Shown here in pieces: positions 55,249 through 64,000 of a stretch of DNA of 64,000 nucleotides. The translations under genes and the position numbers were made by a program. Position 1 is the stretch's first letter; each line of letters opens with the position of its first letter. Source of the stretch: an uncultured Verrucomicrobiota bacterium (lineage in GTDB: Bacteria; Verrucomicrobiota; Verrucomicrobiia; Opitutales; Seribacteraceae); the NCBI GenBank assembly GCA_902580225.1, contig CACHJU010000005.1, positions 25,759-89,758 on the forward strand, read 5' to 3'. Below the pieces are notes generated by a model. That model was not told where the DNA came from. It ran no database searches and saw only the letters and a program-made list of their open reading frames with translations.

Positions 55249-56289
55249 TTATTGAGTGACCAATCGGTCCACCTGATCTCGAGTAAGGGTACCTAAAAGA
55301 TTAAGAAATTTACCAGTCCCGTTTGCGACGCAGCAAAGAGGATCTTCAGCTTGTATTACAGTGAGTCCAGTTGCATCACTAATAACTTGATCGAGACCCC
55401 TTATTAATGCTCCTCCGCCTGCTAAAACAATTCCTCGGTCAATTAAATCAGCCGAATGTTCGGGTTGGCATCGATCCAACGCATTTTTTACTAAATCAAC
55501 TATTTGGGTAACAACTTCTTTTAAAGCTTCCTCTCTGATTTCTTGCGATGTGATATGCTTGGTAACAGGCAGCCCTGCAGTTGCGTCGCGTCCTCTTACA
55601 TCCATACTAATCTCACCATTGATGAGAGGTCCTGCTGAACCCACACTAAATTTTATTTCTTCGGCGGTTCTTTCCCCTATTAACAGCCCGTAAGCTTTTT
55701 TCATATAAGCAACAATTGCTTCATCAAGCTCGTCTCCCCCTACTCTAATGCTTCTCTGAAAGGAAACACCAGAAATCGATATAATTGCGACTTCAGTGGT
55801 TCCACCACCAATATCTACTATCATATTAGCATATTCTTCATCGATTGGTAATCCGGCACCGATTGAGGCTGCCATTGGTTCTCCAAGTAAAAGAACTTCT
55901 CTTGCACCAGCTCGAATAGCTGAGTCTTTTACGGCGCGTTTTTCTACCGCAGTGATTCCCGACGGAACGGCAATGACCACACGGGGTGGTACTAATTTGT
56001 GTTTGTCTACTTTTTCTATGAAGTACCTAAGCATAGCTTCAGATATTTCGAAGTCTGCTATCACTCCATCTTTCATTGGGCGAAGTGCCTCTATAGTCCC
56101 TGGGGTTCTACCAAGCATTCGCTTGGCATCTGATCCAACGGCACATACTTTTTTGCTAGTCTTATATCTAGCAACGACACTAGGTTCGCGCAACACGATG
56201 CCTCGATCTTTGACAAACACTAAAGTGTTCGCTGTTCCAAGATCAATTCCAATATCATTGGATAAAAAACCAAATAAATTACCTATCAT
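55249..56289 (-). CDS. mreB: Rod shape-determining protein MreB
   Basis: This bacterial actin guides cylindrical wall growth. The phosphate-binding loops (GIDLGTANTLVF, VDIGGGTTEVAII), the VPSGITAVEKRAV segment and the adenosine motif LAGGGALIRGLD are standard. The length of 346 residues is normal. It is first of the mreB-mreC-mreD-mrdA operon. A 10-bp palindrome, GAAAGCTTTC (56292-56301), lies directly before its ATG. Confidence 0.98.
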   Translation of the reverse strand: MIGNLFGFLSNDIGIDLGTANTLVFVKDRGIVLREPSVVARYKTSKKVCAVGSDAKRMLGRTPGTIEALRPMKDGVIADFEISEAMLRYFIEKVDKHKLVPPRVVIAVPSGITAVEKRAVKDSAIRAGAREVLLLGEPMAASIGAGLPIDEEYANMIVDIGGGTTEVAIISISGVSFQRSIRVGGDELDEAIVAYMKKAYGLLIGERTAEEIKFSVGSAGPLINGEISMDVRGRDATAGLPVTKHITSQEIREEALKEVVTQIVDLVKNALDRCQPEHSADLIDRGIVLAGGGALIRGLDQVISDATGLTVIQAEDPLCCVANGTGKFLNLLGTLTRDQVDRLVTQ

Positions 56290-56406
56290 GAGAAAGCTTT
56301 CATATTAGTTGTCTTTCTTTTCCGTAAACTGTCAAAGATAATTATCAATTAATATAAAATAACTAAATTTAAAAGCTAATTGAAATTGCTTTCTCTACAT
56401 TAAAAA

Positions 56407-57243
56407 TCATGAATTTACTTTTTTTCGAGCTAAAAAAACTAGCCATAACCCACCCATCATTAAGAAAATTGAATAAAATTGTCCTCTAGACATTCCTATA
56501 ATTAAAGATGCATCTGGTTCTCTAAAAATTTCATTTAAAATTCTTGAAAATGAATAAAGTATAAGAAATTCACCCGTCAGTGTTCCAGGTTTGTTAATTA
56601 TTACATCTGTCTTCCAAAACCTCCACTGAACATAAATAAAAGGAATTAAGCCCTCTAGCACAGCCGCATACACCTGAGATGGGTGCCTAGCTATTCCTTG
56701 TAAATAATCGGGAGCTTTGGGAAAAAGAATACCCCATGAAAACTCTGTCGTCCTTCCCCAAAGCTCTCCGTTTATAAAATTTGCAATTCTGCCAAAAAAA
56801 AGTCCCGGGGGGACTACACTTACTATTAAATCTCCAACTGGAAAGGGGGATTGCTTGGATTGTCTCGCGTACCAAAGAGTAGCAATACAGACCCCAATAA
56901 ATCCTCCATGACTTGCCATTCCGCCTTCCCATACTCTAAATAAGATAAGTGGATCTTCCAGAAATTTCGAGCCCTGGTAAAGTAAGGTATAACCAATCCT
57001 TCCTCCAATTAATACACCCAAAATTTGAAATGTCATAAGGTTCATAATTTGTTCTGGATCATAAGGACTCTTTTTTTTATTCCAGGCAATGCGTAGTAAG
57101 ATTATTGCTGTTAAAAATCCTAATAAATAAGCAATTCCATACCATCTAATGCCTCCTGGACCCCAGTTTTCATAGGGTTCTGGGAATTCCCATATAAATG
57201 GACTTAGATCATGAATCCAAAATTCTGAATCTTCTATTTTCAA
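56407..57243 (-). CDS. lgt: Prolipoprotein diacylglyceryl transferase
   Basis: This inner-membrane enzyme transfers diacylglycerol from phosphatidylglycerol to the lipobox cysteine. The motifs GIRWYGIAYLLGF, GRIGYTLLY, ASHGGFIGV and the Lgt signature GRIANFINGELWGR are all visible. It has about seven membrane segments in 278 residues. It overlaps the CNNM-type gene upstream by 4 bases. Confidence 0.97.
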   Translation of the reverse strand: MKIEDSEFWIHDLSPFIWEFPEPYENWGPGGIRWYGIAYLLGFLTAIILLRIAWNKKKSPYDPEQIMNLMTFQILGVLIGGRIGYTLLYQGSKFLEDPLILFRVWEGGMASHGGFIGVCIATLWYARQSKQSPFPVGDLIVSVVPPGLFFGRIANFINGELWGRTTEFSWGILFPKAPDYLQGIARHPSQVYAAVLEGLIPFIYVQWRFWKTDVIINKPGTLTGEFLILYSFSRILNEIFREPDASLIIGMSRGQFYSIFLMMGGLWLVFLARKKVNS

Positions 57244-58316
57244 TTATTCTTCCGATCGATTTTATTAAGATTTTTTTCTTTGGAAACCCTTACAGCATGT
57301 TTCCTTTTTGCAAGTTCTCTCATGTCAACGGCTAAATCATCTGGTTCAAAAATTTCTTGTCCAAGAATACTTTCAATTATGTCCTCCATTGCAAGTACAC
57401 CTACAACTGAACCAAATTCATCAACTACCATGCACAATTGACAATGCTCTGATAACAAAAGTCTGAGAGCTTTATCAGCTGTTGCGTTTTCAGGTAAAAA
57501 CAGGGCTTCTTTTGCTAAGGTATGAAGTTTTATATTCCCCTTTTTTTTGACCACAGCGTTATGTAAGTCTCTTCTTCTTACCATTCCGGTAATTGTATCA
57601 ATACTGTCTTTGAATATAGGCAGCCTAGCGAAAGGTACATTGGGATGAAGATTGAATACTTCTCTTACCGATAGATTTTCATCTAATGAAGTAACAACAG
57701 TTCTTGGCGTCATAATATCGCGGACGACCAGATTATCTAACTTTAAGGCATTGGTCACAAGATCACTTTCTTCATTTGTAAGAGTGCCCGCTTTTGCTCC
57801 TTTTTTTGCAAGAAGGATAATTTCTTCTTCGTCACTTTTATCACTTTTGGTTTTGGCAGGAACAACCGCCTTGACCGTAGCTTTACAAATTTTAGAAAAA
57901 GGTGTCATTATAAATCTGACGAAAAAAAGAGGATAGATAAAATTTATTAAAACTTCAGATCTATAGGAGAAGGCCAAGTTTTTAGGCAGAATTTCGGCAA
58001 AAAATAAAATGCCAATAGTCATTCCACAGGCAAAAATTAATAAGCTATTCGAGCCGCCTCCCAATGCGTTTTCTGCTAAGCCCCCAACAAGAGTAGCACC
58101 AAGTGTGTTTGCGATGGTGTTAAGGCTGAGTATAGCCGAACTTGTTTCTTCAATTTCTTTATGGAATTTTTCTAACAAATTTCCCCTTTTCGGAGATTTT
58201 AATTTTAGGCTTTCTATCTCAGCAGTTGTCACACTGAGAATAAGTGCCTCAAGGGTGGAGCATAATGCAGATATTCCAATTGTGAGGACAATTGCTATGA
58301 CCAATTCATTAATCAC
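57240..58316 (-). CDS. CNNM/HlyC-type membrane protein with CBS pair
   Basis: This protein of 358 residues has a DUF21 (CNNM) transmembrane domain (about 1-170, four helices, with ILFFAEILPKNLAF). A pair of CBS domains follows (about 195-325, with DIMTPRTVVTSL and LCMVVDEFGSVVGVLAMEDI). The C-terminal CorC/HlyC domain common in longer relatives is missing. Relatives are linked to Mg2+ or Co2+ efflux and transport. The name 'hemolysin' for this family is historical. It overlaps lgt by 4 bases. Confidence 0.9.
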   Translation of the reverse strand: MINELVIAIVLTIGISALCSTLEALILSVTTAEIESLKLKSPKRGNLLEKFHKEIEETSSAILSLNTIANTLGATLVGGLAENALGGGSNSLLIFACGMTIGILFFAEILPKNLAFSYRSEVLINFIYPLFFVRFIMTPFSKICKATVKAVVPAKTKSDKSDEEEIILLAKKGAKAGTLTNEESDLVTNALKLDNLVVRDIMTPRTVVTSLDENLSVREVFNLHPNVPFARLPIFKDSIDTITGMVRRRDLHNAVVKKKGNIKLHTLAKEALFLPENATADKALRLLLSEHCQLCMVVDEFGSVVGVLAMEDIIESILGQEIFEPDDLAVDMRELAKRKHAVRVSKEKNLNKIDRKNN

Positions 58317-58437
58317 TGGTTTAAAAGAATGAAAGAAGATTTATTGTGATATGAGTTATTAGAAGATTTATAGTTGTAGAAAAAAATAAATAAAGTTTAA
58401 CTAAAGATGATCTTTAACCCAAGAGCAAGGTAACGTT

Positions 58438-59547
58438 TTGAATCTGCATAATATCAAAAGTAAAAGGCTACATTTACATAATTTTCATCTGAATCAATCT
58501 GCCAAATTCACCGATTTTGCAGGTTGGGAAATGCCCGTTTCGTATGGTAGTGCTTTGGAAGAGCACATTCAAACAAGATCTAAGGCATCGCTTTTTGATG
58601 TAAGTCATATGGGTGAAATTCTTGTGTCGGGTTTGGGTGCCGGTGATTTTTTGGATTTTGTTTTGACAAACAAAGTATCCCATGTTGAGAGAGGGAGGGC
58701 AGTTTACTCTCCTTTTTGTTATCAAAATGGTGGCACTGTTGATGATCTAATTGTTTACAAGAAAAGTACTGTCGAATTTCTTCTTTGTGTGAATGCATCA
58801 AATATCAAAAAAGACTTTGATCATTTTTTAGATCAATCAGTTGATTATGATTGTAAAATTGAAAATCTGTCTCACGAATATGGTCAACTTGCATTGCAGG
58901 GTCCAACAAGCGAGAAGGTTTTATCAAGAGTTTTGAAAAAAGACCTTTCGAGCCTTAAAAAAATGTTTTTTATCGAGGAAAATTTTAGATTTGGAGAGGC
59001 AATAATATCTCGTACTGGTTACACAGGCGAAGATGGGTTCGAAATTTATTGTTCATTAGATGATATTGATAAATGGGCACTTGCATTCAATGATTATAAA
59101 GACAGTGGTGATTTAAAATGGGCTGGGTTAGCAGCTAGAGACAGTCTCAGGTTGGAAGCTGGACTTCCATTGTATGGCCATGAATTATCTACAGATATCA
59201 GTCCAGTGCAAGCTGGATTCTCATGGGCAATCGATTGGAGAAAAGATAATTTTCTAGGTCGCAGTTCCTTATATAATGAACAAAAGAGCGGCGGTCCTGG
59301 AAGGGTATATTTTTATGAGGTCTTAGACAGAAGAATTCCTAGGTCTGGGTGCGAGATATTCTTTAAAGGGAAAAAAATGGGTAGAGTCTTATCGGGTGGT
59401 TTCTCGCCAACTTTAGGAAAACCTATAGGTAGTGCATGGATTTCTTTGGAAGGGATTGAAAACCTAAGATCTAGCGGATGGAAGGCAAAGCTAAGAGCTT
59501 CCGATCTAGAAATCAAATTCGAAGAAGCGGTTCTGAAAAAGAAATAG
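58438..59547 (+). CDS. gcvT: Aminomethyltransferase (glycine cleavage T protein)
   Basis: This folate-dependent enzyme releases ammonia and methylene-THF from aminomethylated lipoyl-H protein. The motifs FTDFAGWEMPVSYGS, FDVSHMGEI, RTGYTGEDGFEIY and GLAARDSLRLEAGLPLYGHEL are standard, and the GcvT C-terminal barrel is present. Length 369 is normal. The start is TTG at 58438 with an AAGG Shine-Dalgarno sequence 7 bases upstream. The other gcv genes are not nearby, and no glycine riboswitch is visible in the 121-base leader. YgfZ-type paralogues are less likely because the catalytic motifs are intact. Confidence 0.94.
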   Translation: MNLHNIKSKRLHLHNFHLNQSAKFTDFAGWEMPVSYGSALEEHIQTRSKASLFDVSHMGEILVSGLGAGDFLDFVLTNKVSHVERGRAVYSPFCYQNGGTVDDLIVYKKSTVEFLLCVNASNIKKDFDHFLDQSVDYDCKIENLSHEYGQLALQGPTSEKVLSRVLKKDLSSLKKMFFIEENFRFGEAIISRTGYTGEDGFEIYCSLDDIDKWALAFNDYKDSGDLKWAGLAARDSLRLEAGLPLYGHELSTDISPVQAGFSWAIDWRKDNFLGRSSLYNEQKSGGPGRVYFYEVLDRRIPRSGCEIFFKGKKMGRVLSGGFSPTLGKPIGSAWISLEGIENLRSSGWKAKLRASDLEIKFEEAVLKKK

Positions 59548-59554
59548 ATTGACT

Positions 59555-59992
59555 CTATTCCTCATCACGGAATCCTTTAATTACAATATCGAGTCCCTGA
59601 AAGTTGGTGAAACATAAATTTTTAACCATCGTAGATTCAATCATATTTTGAAGATTTTGCCGAGTTTCCTTGATGTTGCAATTTGGGTTAACATGAATTT
59701 TGATGTTTAATCGAAAAGATTTTCCTATCCTTTTGATTTCAGTAGTGGGAGAAAAAACATCCGCAATATCATCACATGATTTTTTCACTAGTTCATGAAG
59801 GGCATTCGGAGTTATGTGCACATTGCCTTCATCATCAGTAAAAACTTCAATTAATTCCTTCCGCATTTTCCTAAGCAGGAAAAGGGATAATATAAGAAAG
59901 AGTAACAGCAGGAAAGCGTAGCCATAAAACGGCTTTTCAATAGCTTCGATGAAAGTCAACTTTTGAAAACTATTCCAATGTTCTTCAAACAT
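59555..59992 (-). CDS. AmaP-like alkaline-shock membrane anchor
   Basis: This protein of 145 residues has one strong membrane helix (YGYAFLLLLFLILSLFLLRK, about residues 24-43). A short Asp23-like domain follows: FTDDEGNVHITPNALHELV and IKRIGKSFRLNIKIHVN. The layout matches AmaP, the membrane anchor of the Asp23 protein in Firmicutes, and the next gene upstream codes for an Asp23-family protein. It converges with gcvT. Confidence 0.75.
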   Translation of the reverse strand: MFEEHWNSFQKLTFIEAIEKPFYGYAFLLLLFLILSLFLLRKMRKELIEVFTDDEGNVHITPNALHELVKKSCDDIADVFSPTTEIKRIGKSFRLNIKIHVNPNCNIKETRQNLQNMIESTMVKNLCFTNFQGLDIVIKGFRDEE

Positions 59993-60004
59993 TAGAAACT
60001 GGAG

Positions 60005-60457
60005 TTAGCTTGTGGAATCAGTTGCCCATTTATCTTCATCTTCAGCTTTATCGGGTGAGTCCATTTTGATGTCATCAATAATGACATCAATAGATCGAGC
60101 ATGATTTCCTGTCATTGACAGAATTTGGTCTCTAATAGTTTCTTGGATTGCGACGCCAATTTTAGCCAGATCTACTCCAAATTCTAATACAACCCTTACT
60201 TCTATTTCATATCCACCATCAGGGGATTCTGTTACTTTTACTCCTCTTTCGGATTCCTTTTTAGAAAAGAAATCAGTAAGTCCTTCTACAACACCAGCAG
60301 TACCTACATTTACAACTCCTTCAACTGATTGAGTAGCTAAGCGAACGATTCCTGCTATTACACTATGGTTAATTCTAATCGTTCCTAACTCGCTCGATTC
60401 TTCTGACAAGGTGGGAATAGATGTTTCCTCTGGCTCTTCTTTGGTTTTTTTAGTCAT
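60005..60457 (-). CDS. Asp23/Gls24 family envelope stress protein
   Basis: This soluble protein of 150 residues is of the DUF322/Asp23 family. The diagnostic segments are [21 protein letters not shown] and [19 protein letters not shown], with an acidic tail. Asp23 relatives polymerise at the membrane or modulate fatty-acid synthesis and cell wall stress; in many genomes they accompany acc genes. Here its GTG/ATG start overlaps the accC stop by 4 bases, and it is followed by the AmaP-like gene. Confidence 0.85.
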   Translation of the reverse strand: MTKKTKEEPEETSIPTLSEESSELGTIRINHSVIAGIVRLATQSVEGVVNVGTAGVVEGLTDFFSKKESERGVKVTESPDGGYEIEVRVVLEFGVDLAKIGVAIQETIRDQILSMTGNHARSIDVIIDDIKMDSPDKAEDEDKWATDSTS

Positions 60458-61842
60458 TTCTTGGATTCTTTGACAGGTTTGTCGAATAAGTCTTTAGGTA
60501 CCCTTGAGAGAAATTCTTCAACATAAGAAGTAGTTGCCTCCCCTTGTCGAAATGCAGGGTCTAATATGACTGCTTTTAGGAATTCGATATTAGTATCTAT
60601 ACCTCTTATAATATATTCACTCAATGCACGATACATTCTATCCAATGCAATTTTACGAGTTCTACCATAGGAGACTAATTTACAGATCATACTATCGTAA
60701 TGTGGTGAAACAACATATCCTCCGTAAGCATGAGAGTCTACTCTCACACCGTGTCCGCCAGGTGCGTAATACAGGTCAATTGTTCCGGGAGAGGGAATGA
60801 ACCCTTTAGAAGGATTTTCCGCACATATTCTACACTCAATGGCATGCTTGTCCAAAGAAATTTCTTTTTGACCAAATGAAAGTCTTTGTCCGGACGCAAT
60901 TTGAATTTGTTCTTTAATTAAATCAATACCAGTAGCTTCCTCGGTAACCGCATGCTCAACTTGAATTCTGGTATTCATTTCGATAAAATAAAAATAACCT
61001 TTTGAATCAACTAAGAATTCAATAGTTCCTGCATTAATATAATTGGCAGCAACTGCTGCTTTAATTGCAGCTTTTCCCATTTTTGTTCTTAAACCTTTAT
61101 CAAGAAAAGGAGAGGGTGCTTCCTCAATCACTTTTTGATGTCTTCTTTGCACCGAGCAATCTCTTTCTCCCAAATGAACCATATTTCCGTGTTTATCAGC
61201 AAGAATTTGAAATTCGATATGTCGAGGATTCTCTAAGTATTTTTCAACATAAAGCGACCCGTCTCCAAAGGCCTTTTCTGCTTCCATTTTTGCAGAAAGA
61301 AATTCTTTAGCAAAAGAAACCGCATTATGAGCAATCCGCATACCTCTGCCTCCTCCTCCTGAAACTGCTTTGATGATTACTGGGAAACCGATTTTCTGAG
61401 CAACTTTAGTGGCATCGATTTCGTTTGTAAGCGGTCCATCACTTCCTTGAATGATGGGGACACCAGCCTTGGCAACAGTTTCCCTTGCCATTGCTTTGTC
61501 GCCCATTTTTTTTATGGTTTCGGAACGAGGACCAATGAATTCAATATTGCAGGATTCACATTGTTCTGCGAACTCAGCATTTTCAGATAAAAAACCGTAA
61601 CCCGGATGAATTGCATCGATATCTCCAATTTCTGCTGCACTTAGTATTCTATCCGCTTTTAAATAGCTTTCTGAACCGCTAGCAGGTCCAATACAAATCG
61701 CTTCATCAGCAAGTTGAACATGAAGAGACTGTTCATCAGCTTCTGAATAAACAGCAAGTGTATGTATCCCAAGTTCTCTGCAAGCTCGCACAATCCTAAG
61801 TGCAATCTCTCCTCTATTTGCGATGAGAATCTTTTTGATCAT
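60454..61842 (-). CDS. accC: Acetyl-CoA carboxylase biotin carboxylase subunit
   Basis: This ATP-grasp enzyme carboxylates the biotin of AccB. The N-terminal [18 protein letters not shown], the ATP-grasp loop [10 protein letters not shown], the [19 protein letters not shown] segment and the [14 protein letters not shown] catalytic segment are present. Length 462 is normal, slightly beyond E. coli AccC (449). It follows accB by 6 bases and is the first step of fatty-acid synthesis. Confidence 0.97.
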   Translation of the reverse strand: MIKKILIANRGEIALRIVRACRELGIHTLAVYSEADEQSLHVQLADEAICIGPASGSESYLKADRILSAAEIGDIDAIHPGYGFLSENAEFAEQCESCNIEFIGPRSETIKKMGDKAMARETVAKAGVPIIQGSDGPLTNEIDATKVAQKIGFPVIIKAVSGGGGRGMRIAHNAVSFAKEFLSAKMEAEKAFGDGSLYVEKYLENPRHIEFQILADKHGNMVHLGERDCSVQRRHQKVIEEAPSPFLDKGLRTKMGKAAIKAAVAANYINAGTIEFLVDSKGYFYFIEMNTRIQVEHAVTEEATGIDLIKEQIQIASGQRLSFGQKEISLDKHAIECRICAENPSKGFIPSPGTIDLYYAPGGHGVRVDSHAYGGYVVSPHYDSMICKLVSYGRTRKIALDRMYRALSEYIIRGIDTNIEFLKAVILDPAFRQGEATTSYVEEFLSRVPKDLFDKPVKESKK

Positions 61843-61848
61843 CAGTAT

Positions 61849-62295
61849 TTAAGTGCGAATTTTAAACAAAGGCTGTCCGTATTCGATGCTTAAGCTGTCT
61901 TCAACCAAAATTTCAATAATTTCTCCTTGTCGGTCTGACTTAACCTCATTCATAACTTTCATTGCTTCGACAATACACAATACATCTCCGCTATTAATGA
62001 TGTCACCTACGGAAACAAAAGAAGGATCATCGGGAGATGGTTTTCTATAAAATGTACCTACCATGGGAGACTTGAAGATGTATATACCCTCTTCCGATGA
62101 AGATTTAGCTTGTTGGGTTTGTTCTTGAATGGGAGCCTGTACAACATTTGGTTGTTCAGGTTGAAATCTAGGAACTACTTTTGAATCCCCTGGTCTTGCT
62201 AATCGGAGTTTTAAATCCTGAGTTTCTATTTCCAAGTCTGTTAGATCAGATTTTTGCATTAATGATATAATGCCTTTTAATTCGCTTAAGTCCAA
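61849..62295 (-). CDS. accB: Acetyl-CoA carboxylase biotin carboxyl carrier protein
   Basis: This protein of 148 residues carries biotin on the Lys of the EAMKVMN motif near the C-terminus. The N-terminal half is a flexible Gln/Pro-rich linker. The domain begins with GIYIFKSPMVGTFYRKPSPDDP. The start is TTG at 62295 (MDLSELKG), chosen because a strong AGGAGG lies 8 bases upstream (62304-62309). It leads the accB-accC-Asp23-AmaP operon. Confidence 0.96.
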   Translation of the reverse strand: MDLSELKGIISLMQKSDLTDLEIETQDLKLRLARPGDSKVVPRFQPEQPNVVQAPIQEQTQQAKSSSEEGIYIFKSPMVGTFYRKPSPDDPSFVSVGDIINSGDVLCIVEAMKVMNEVKSDRQGEIIEILVEDSLSIEYGQPLFKIRT

Positions 62296-62303
62296 AATGA
62301 TTT

Positions 62304-62309
62304 CCTCCT
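62304..62309 (-). promoter_or_regulatory. Strong Shine-Dalgarno sequence of accB
   Basis: On the minus strand AGGAGG lies 8 bases before the TTG start of accB. It is the clearest ribosome-binding site seen in the window; most genes here have none or a weak one, so it settles the non-ATG start. Confidence 0.65.
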
Positions 62310-62390
62310 GTTAGTTAATAAGAATTATCTATATCAAAATCTTTTTTTATAATCATGCAACGATAGATTTAAATTATAGTTGGAATGCGT

Positions 62391-64000
62391 TTATTCCAAC
62401 GGTCTGATTAAAAGTTTCCATTTTGGATCAGACCAAGAACCAGTTAATTTTATTTCTGTGATTGAAGATATAGGATCGGCAAATTTGGCAAATTGTTTGA
62501 GGATAGGAATAGGTAAATTTCCTATTAATTGAACTTTCGAAATGATATCTAATTCACCATTTACAAAATTCAAAGTACCCCTGTTTTCTATTTTAGATAA
62601 TAAACCAGATAAAACAATTTCATCAAAAAGCAATTTATCATATTCGAGTTCAAAAAGCCCTTCTAATGTATCAAATTTTAAAGTTCCTGTAGGGAATGGA
62701 ATGGGAAGTTCGGATAATCCTTTTGAAAGGAAACCTAGAAGCCGAAGTTTACTTAATTCCTTATCTTTGGCTTTTATTTTTCCGGTACCTTTAAAACCGG
62801 TTATATCGTTTGATATTCCTGTTGCGTTCAAGTTTAAATCTACAATTCCATTCTCCGAGATAAAGTCTAATTCGTTTGATATTGAAATTGATTGACCACG
62901 AAACCTATTATAAGAAAAGAATGATTTTATTAACTGCTGAATATTAGCATTAATTAATTCAAGATTAAAAGCAACTGCTCGATTATTCGCATTCGAAGAT
63001 AAATTTAAAGAAAGTTTTCCATCTGCGAAATTTACTTTTGGTAATGTTAAAGAGGTCAGTTGAAGATCAGATGATAAATTTCCTTTAAAACTTTGAAAAT
63101 CAATATTTCTCCATGTGCCATTATTATCTGTAGAAAAATCTAAGTCATAAAAAAATTTGTCACTTTTGGAAATATTTAAATCTAAATTTTCAACTGGTAA
63201 GCATCCTTTTGAATTAATTAAAACGGATGTTAGATTGAAATCTGTAAGATAATTTCCAACAGTGGATCCAAAAACTTTTTTCGTTTTATTAAGAGGTAAA
63301 ATTCCGTTAATCGAATATTCAAAAAATTTATTTTTTAATTTTGCATTGTTATGAAATTTTATTAAGCCTTTAAGTTCTCCTTTTGAATGATTAAGACTTG
63401 AAGTCTTAATTGATGTAATTTTATCTTTTAATTGTAGATCAAAATTAGAATATTGAATTGGAAAATCTTTGTATTCGAAATTTTTTGCACATACTGCTCC
63501 ATTTATTTTAGTATCATGGTTCTTTTTCCAATTACCGGAAATTATGAAATCGCAAAAAGGAATTTTATTTATGTCGAAATTGAAGTTCTTCCAAATTGTT
63601 TCCCACCAATTGCCTAGCCAATTATTAATATCCTGAGGATAAAAATTTCCTTTAAGAATAAATTCATATGGAAATGACTTCCACCCTTGAGTGTATGAAC
63701 CATAAATATTGCTGTGGCCCATAACACAACGAATCTTATTGAAGTTTAAGGATAAATCCTCAGAAAGATAACCAGAAGCATTACAATCAGCAGGTGGTGC
63801 TTCTAAAACGGAAAACTTTGACGCTTTTATTTTGATCATACTTAATTGGGAAGGTAATCGATTGGGTATGTCGAAAATATTAATCTTTAATGAATCACCA
63901 TCAAAAAATTTGTATTTTGAATTAAAAGCCGAAATTTTTATATCTAGATTCTTTGGTTGTATTTCATTTAATCCTGTTATTCGATTTATTTTTTTATTTT
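62391..64000 (-). CDS. AsmA-like envelope protein, C-terminal part (gene runs off the window)
   Basis: The open frame has no stop from 62391 to the right edge, so the real start lies beyond 64000; the first in-window ATG (63839) is internal. The visible ~535 residues are beta-rich with repeated strand-turn patterns. The C-terminus holds segments typical of AsmA-like/DUF3971-type lipid-transfer proteins: GTGKIKAKDKELSKLRLLG, LPIPFPTGTLKFDTLEG and FVNGELDIISKVQLIGNLPI. Family members are large periplasmic bridge-like proteins that help phospholipid movement to the outer membrane. Assignment at family level is moderate. Confidence 0.65.
   Translation of the reverse strand, partial: NKKINRITGLNEIQPKNLDIKISAFNSKYKFFDGDSLKINIFDIPNRLPSQLSMIKIKASKFSVLEAPPADCNASGYLSEDLSLNFNKIRCVMGHSNIYGSYTQGWKSFPYEFILKGNFYPQDINNWLGNWWETIWKNFNFDINKIPFCDFIISGNWKKNHDTKINGAVCAKNFEYKDFPIQYSNFDLQLKDKITSIKTSSLNHSKGELKGLIKFHNNAKLKNKFFEYSINGILPLNKTKKVFGSTVGNYLTDFNLTSVLINSKGCLPVENLDLNISKSDKFFYDLDFSTDNNGTWRNIDFQSFKGNLSSDLQLTSLTLPKVNFADGKLSLNLSSNANNRAVAFNLELINANIQQLIKSFFSYNRFRGQSISISNELDFISENGIVDLNLNATGISNDITGFKGTGKIKAKDKELSKLRLLGFLSKGLSELPIPFPTGTLKFDTLEGLFELEYDKLLFDEIVLSGLLSKIENRGTLNFVNGELDIISKVQLIGNLPIPILKQFAKFADPISSITEIKLTGSWSDPKWKLLIRPLE

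Noticed and set aside
56292..56301. 10-bp palindrome GAAAGCTTTC before mreB
   Set aside because: Short and AT-rich, no further support; noted only with the gene.
58317..58437. Possible glycine riboswitch before gcvT
   Set aside because: No conserved stem pattern or repeated aptamer visible in the 121-base leader.

Overview
The window is about 64 kb of AT-rich bacterial chromosome with tightly packed genes. It looks like a Gram-negative member of the PVC group, most likely Verrucomicrobiota (Opitutales/Puniceicoccales type). This is inferred from several traits read together: a long IspG with a large internal insertion, a ThrS without the TGS domain, a complete MoxR/Bat operon, an Asp23-type protein in the accBC operon, fused gamma-alpha KorA, and outer-membrane proteins. 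No rRNA or taxonomic marker search was possible. Most of the window is core housekeeping. No CRISPR array, insertion sequence, recognisable integrase or phage module was seen.

Layout: (1) 1-7467, minus strand: window-edge repeats, tRNA-Gly, then the isoprenoid/envelope operon uppS-cdsA-dxr-rseP-ispG-inositol-phosphatase, with a hairpin terminator at its end. (2) 7540-13146, plus strand: pterin dehydratase, an MFS-acyltransferase fusion, and nrnA-truB-ribF. (3) 13143-23064, minus strand: a formamidopyrimidine glycosylase, menD-menF (menaquinone), yidD, thrS and metH; metH has a long palindrome at its start. (4) 23194-27711, plus strand: tRNA-Pro, a cupin, a putative 2-oxoglutarate oxygenase, korAB (2-oxoacid:ferredoxin oxidoreductase) and a small membrane protein. 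(5) 27958-34218, minus strand: a surface/secretory locus with a tandem-repeat adhesin-like protein, a beta-barrel, a FecR-like protein and a Sel1/MORN lipoprotein-like protein, next to tRNA-Leu. (6) 34278-37861: aroC with a degenerate CobW-like protein, the SRP RNA and dnaX. (7) 37880-46589, minus strand: moxR, DUF58, a membrane protein, batA, a batB/batC fusion, batD and batE. (8) 46753-50700: a giant CHASE2-type class III cyclase. (9) 50704-58316, minus strand: redoxin, the rod-shape operon mreB-mreC-mreD-mrdA, lgt and a CNNM-type transporter-like protein. (10) 58438-64000: gcvT, then the accB-accC-Asp23-AmaP operon and an AsmA-like gene running off the right edge.

Functionally the window is dominated by envelope building: undecaprenyl and MEP-pathway enzymes, CDP-DAG, prolipoprotein transfer, peptidoglycan elongation, the acetyl-CoA carboxylase front end and surface proteins. 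The points most worth a second look are the CHASE2 cyclase with a coiled-coil insert carrying a repeated NPSxSAxIQP motif, the BatB/BatC fusion with SdrD-B-like acidic repeats, a DnaX that has lost all four zinc cysteines, the palindrome over the metH start, and the repeat-adhesin locus in which a terminator hairpin sits inside the next reading frame.
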